NCBI RefSeq assembly: GCF_017983445.1
Contig: NZ_JAGOBJ010000002.1
Span: forward strand, 248,001 to 312,000
Reading direction: 5' to 3'
Origin: Halomonas sp.
GTDB lineage: Bacteria > Pseudomonadota > Gammaproteobacteria > Pseudomonadales > Halomonadaceae
DNA: 64,000 nt
Positions 63,350 to 64,000 of the stretch are shown here, in pieces. Positions within the stretch are counted from its first letter, which is position 1. Each line of letters opens with the position of its first letter. Both the position numbers and the translations under genes were made by a program. The notes beneath the pieces were generated by a model. That model worked only from the letters and a program-made list of their open reading frames with translations. It was not told where the DNA came from and searched no databases.

Positions 63350-64000
63350 CAGTGCGCCTCCTTGATTAAATCCATGACCCAGCGCTTGTTGCTCTCACGG
63401 CGCAGGATTTCACTGCGTGTACGCATCAGCGTCATGGCGATAAAAAAGCCGTAAAAGCCCACCACCATGATCAGCAGCGGCAGCCACATTTCAGTCGGCA
63501 TGGATGGGCTCGACGTTACCGTAAATGTTGCCGGCTGGTGCAGCGTAAACCACCAATCCACCGAGTATTTGATAATCGGGATATTGATTACCCCGACCAT
63601 GGCCAGCACCGAGGCAGCCCGAGCGCCGCCATCGCGGCTGGTAAAAGCACCGCGCAAGGCCATGACGCCCAAAAATAAAAATAGCAGGATCAGCATAGAG
63701 GTAAGCCGGGCATCCCACATCCACCAGGTGCCCCAGGTAGGTACGCCCCACGCTGCGCCGGAGAACAAGGCAATAAACGTCATTACTGCCCCAAACGGTG
63801 CCATAACGGTCGCTGCCATGTCGGCGATCTTGATCCTCCAGACCATAAACACCAGCGCCGCCGCCGCCATGGAAACAAAAATCGACTGCGCTAAAAAAGC
63901 TGCGGGCACGTGTACGTAAATGATTCGAAAACTATTGCCCTGCTGGTAATCCGCCGGGGCGAAGACCAGCCCCCATAGCGTACCGACTACGATCAGAAGC
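63349..64000 (-). CDS. ccmC: Heme export membrane protein CcmC (5' end cut by window)
   Basis: A gene entering from the right edge; 216 codons are visible and the true start is outside. The visible frame begins [19 protein letters not shown] and continues with the heme-binding [11 protein letters not shown], the tryptophan-rich motif [13 protein letters not shown] and the second heme His in TLHQPATFT. Six TM helices are expected. With CcmA, CcmB and CcmD it loads heme onto CcmE. ccmA and ccmB must lie beyond 64000. Confidence 0.95.
   Translation of the reverse strand, partial: LLIVVGTLWGLVFAPADYQQGNSFRIIYVHVPAAFLAQSIFVSMAAAALVFMVWRIKIADMAATVMAPFGAVMTFIALFSGAAWGVPTWGTWWMWDARLTSMLILLFLFLGVMALRGAFTSRDGGARAASVLAMVGVINIPIIKYSVDWWFTLHQPATFTVTSSPSMPTEMWLPLLIMVVGFYGFFIAMTLMRTRSEILRRESNKRWVMDLIKEAH

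Overview
The window reads as chromosomal DNA of a moderately GC-rich gammaproteobacterium, most likely of the Halomonas/Vreelandella type (Halomonadaceae). This rests on recognisable gammaproteobacterial gene order (smc/zipA/ligA, rnm-yciO with yciI, guaB-guaA-xseA, a ccm operon with separate ccmG, ccmH and ccmI), on a two-gene folate-independent methionine synthase, on tripartite tricarboxylate transport, and on a membrane/stress gene cluster. No database was searched, so the genus is an inference. No rRNA, tRNA, CRISPR array or complete insertion sequence was recognised.

Layout. 0-4.3 kb: the start of a Bcr/CflA-type MFS pump, lldD (L-lactate dehydrogenase), a small tudor-like protein with a cupin, and a TetR - DJ-1/PfpI - DUF1330 unit with a palindromic operator inside its promoter. 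4.65-12.3 kb: an IclR-controlled catabolic cluster (CoA transferase, citryl-CoA-lyase-like enzyme, D-2-hydroxyacid dehydrogenase, RraA-like aldolase/decarboxylase, and the transporter TctC-TctB-TctA). It looks like a complete import, CoA-activation and C-C cleavage route for a tricarboxylate or branched hydroxy-acid whose substrate is not known. 12.4-14.5 kb: mesD and mesX.

14.6-22.9 kb is a decaying region. It holds a duplicated DUF808 gene (one copy broken by a stop and a frameshift), a duplicated small membrane-protein gene (one copy broken), and fragments of GFA, DUF1330 and LysR genes. Among them are live genes: a Fic protein, a DUF952 protein behind a MerR-type promoter, a LysR/SDR pair and a GFA-domain protein. 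22.9-26.0 kb is a strikingly AT-rich island beside the 3' end of guaA. It carries a PD-(D/E)XK protein of the sce7726 family facing a tightly coupled operon (two-TM coiled-coil protein, ImmA/IrrE protease, Beta-family protein). This is the best candidate for an undescribed, possibly defensive, system.

26-33.8 kb returns to core genes (guaA, guaB, xseA) and an RpiR / class III aminotransferase / AhpD-like unit. 33.8-38 kb is a membrane and low-complexity protein cluster (DUF3618 protein, holin-X-like protein, Ser/Gly-rich protein) sharing about 0.7 kb of AT-rich non-coding DNA with a YghA-like reductase, probably an envelope or osmotic stress module. 38.2-50.4 kb holds argA, a Pit phosphate transporter with its PhoU-like partner, a CYTH protein, a voltage-gated K+ channel with a zinc ribbon, yciO, rnm, yciI, mnmC, yheU and ligA. 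50.5-58.6 kb is a very long zipA and smc, separated by a LysR regulator and a D-tartrate dehydratase gene. 58.7-64 kb is the cytochrome c maturation operon ccmC-D-E-F-G-H-I, running off the right edge inside ccmC.
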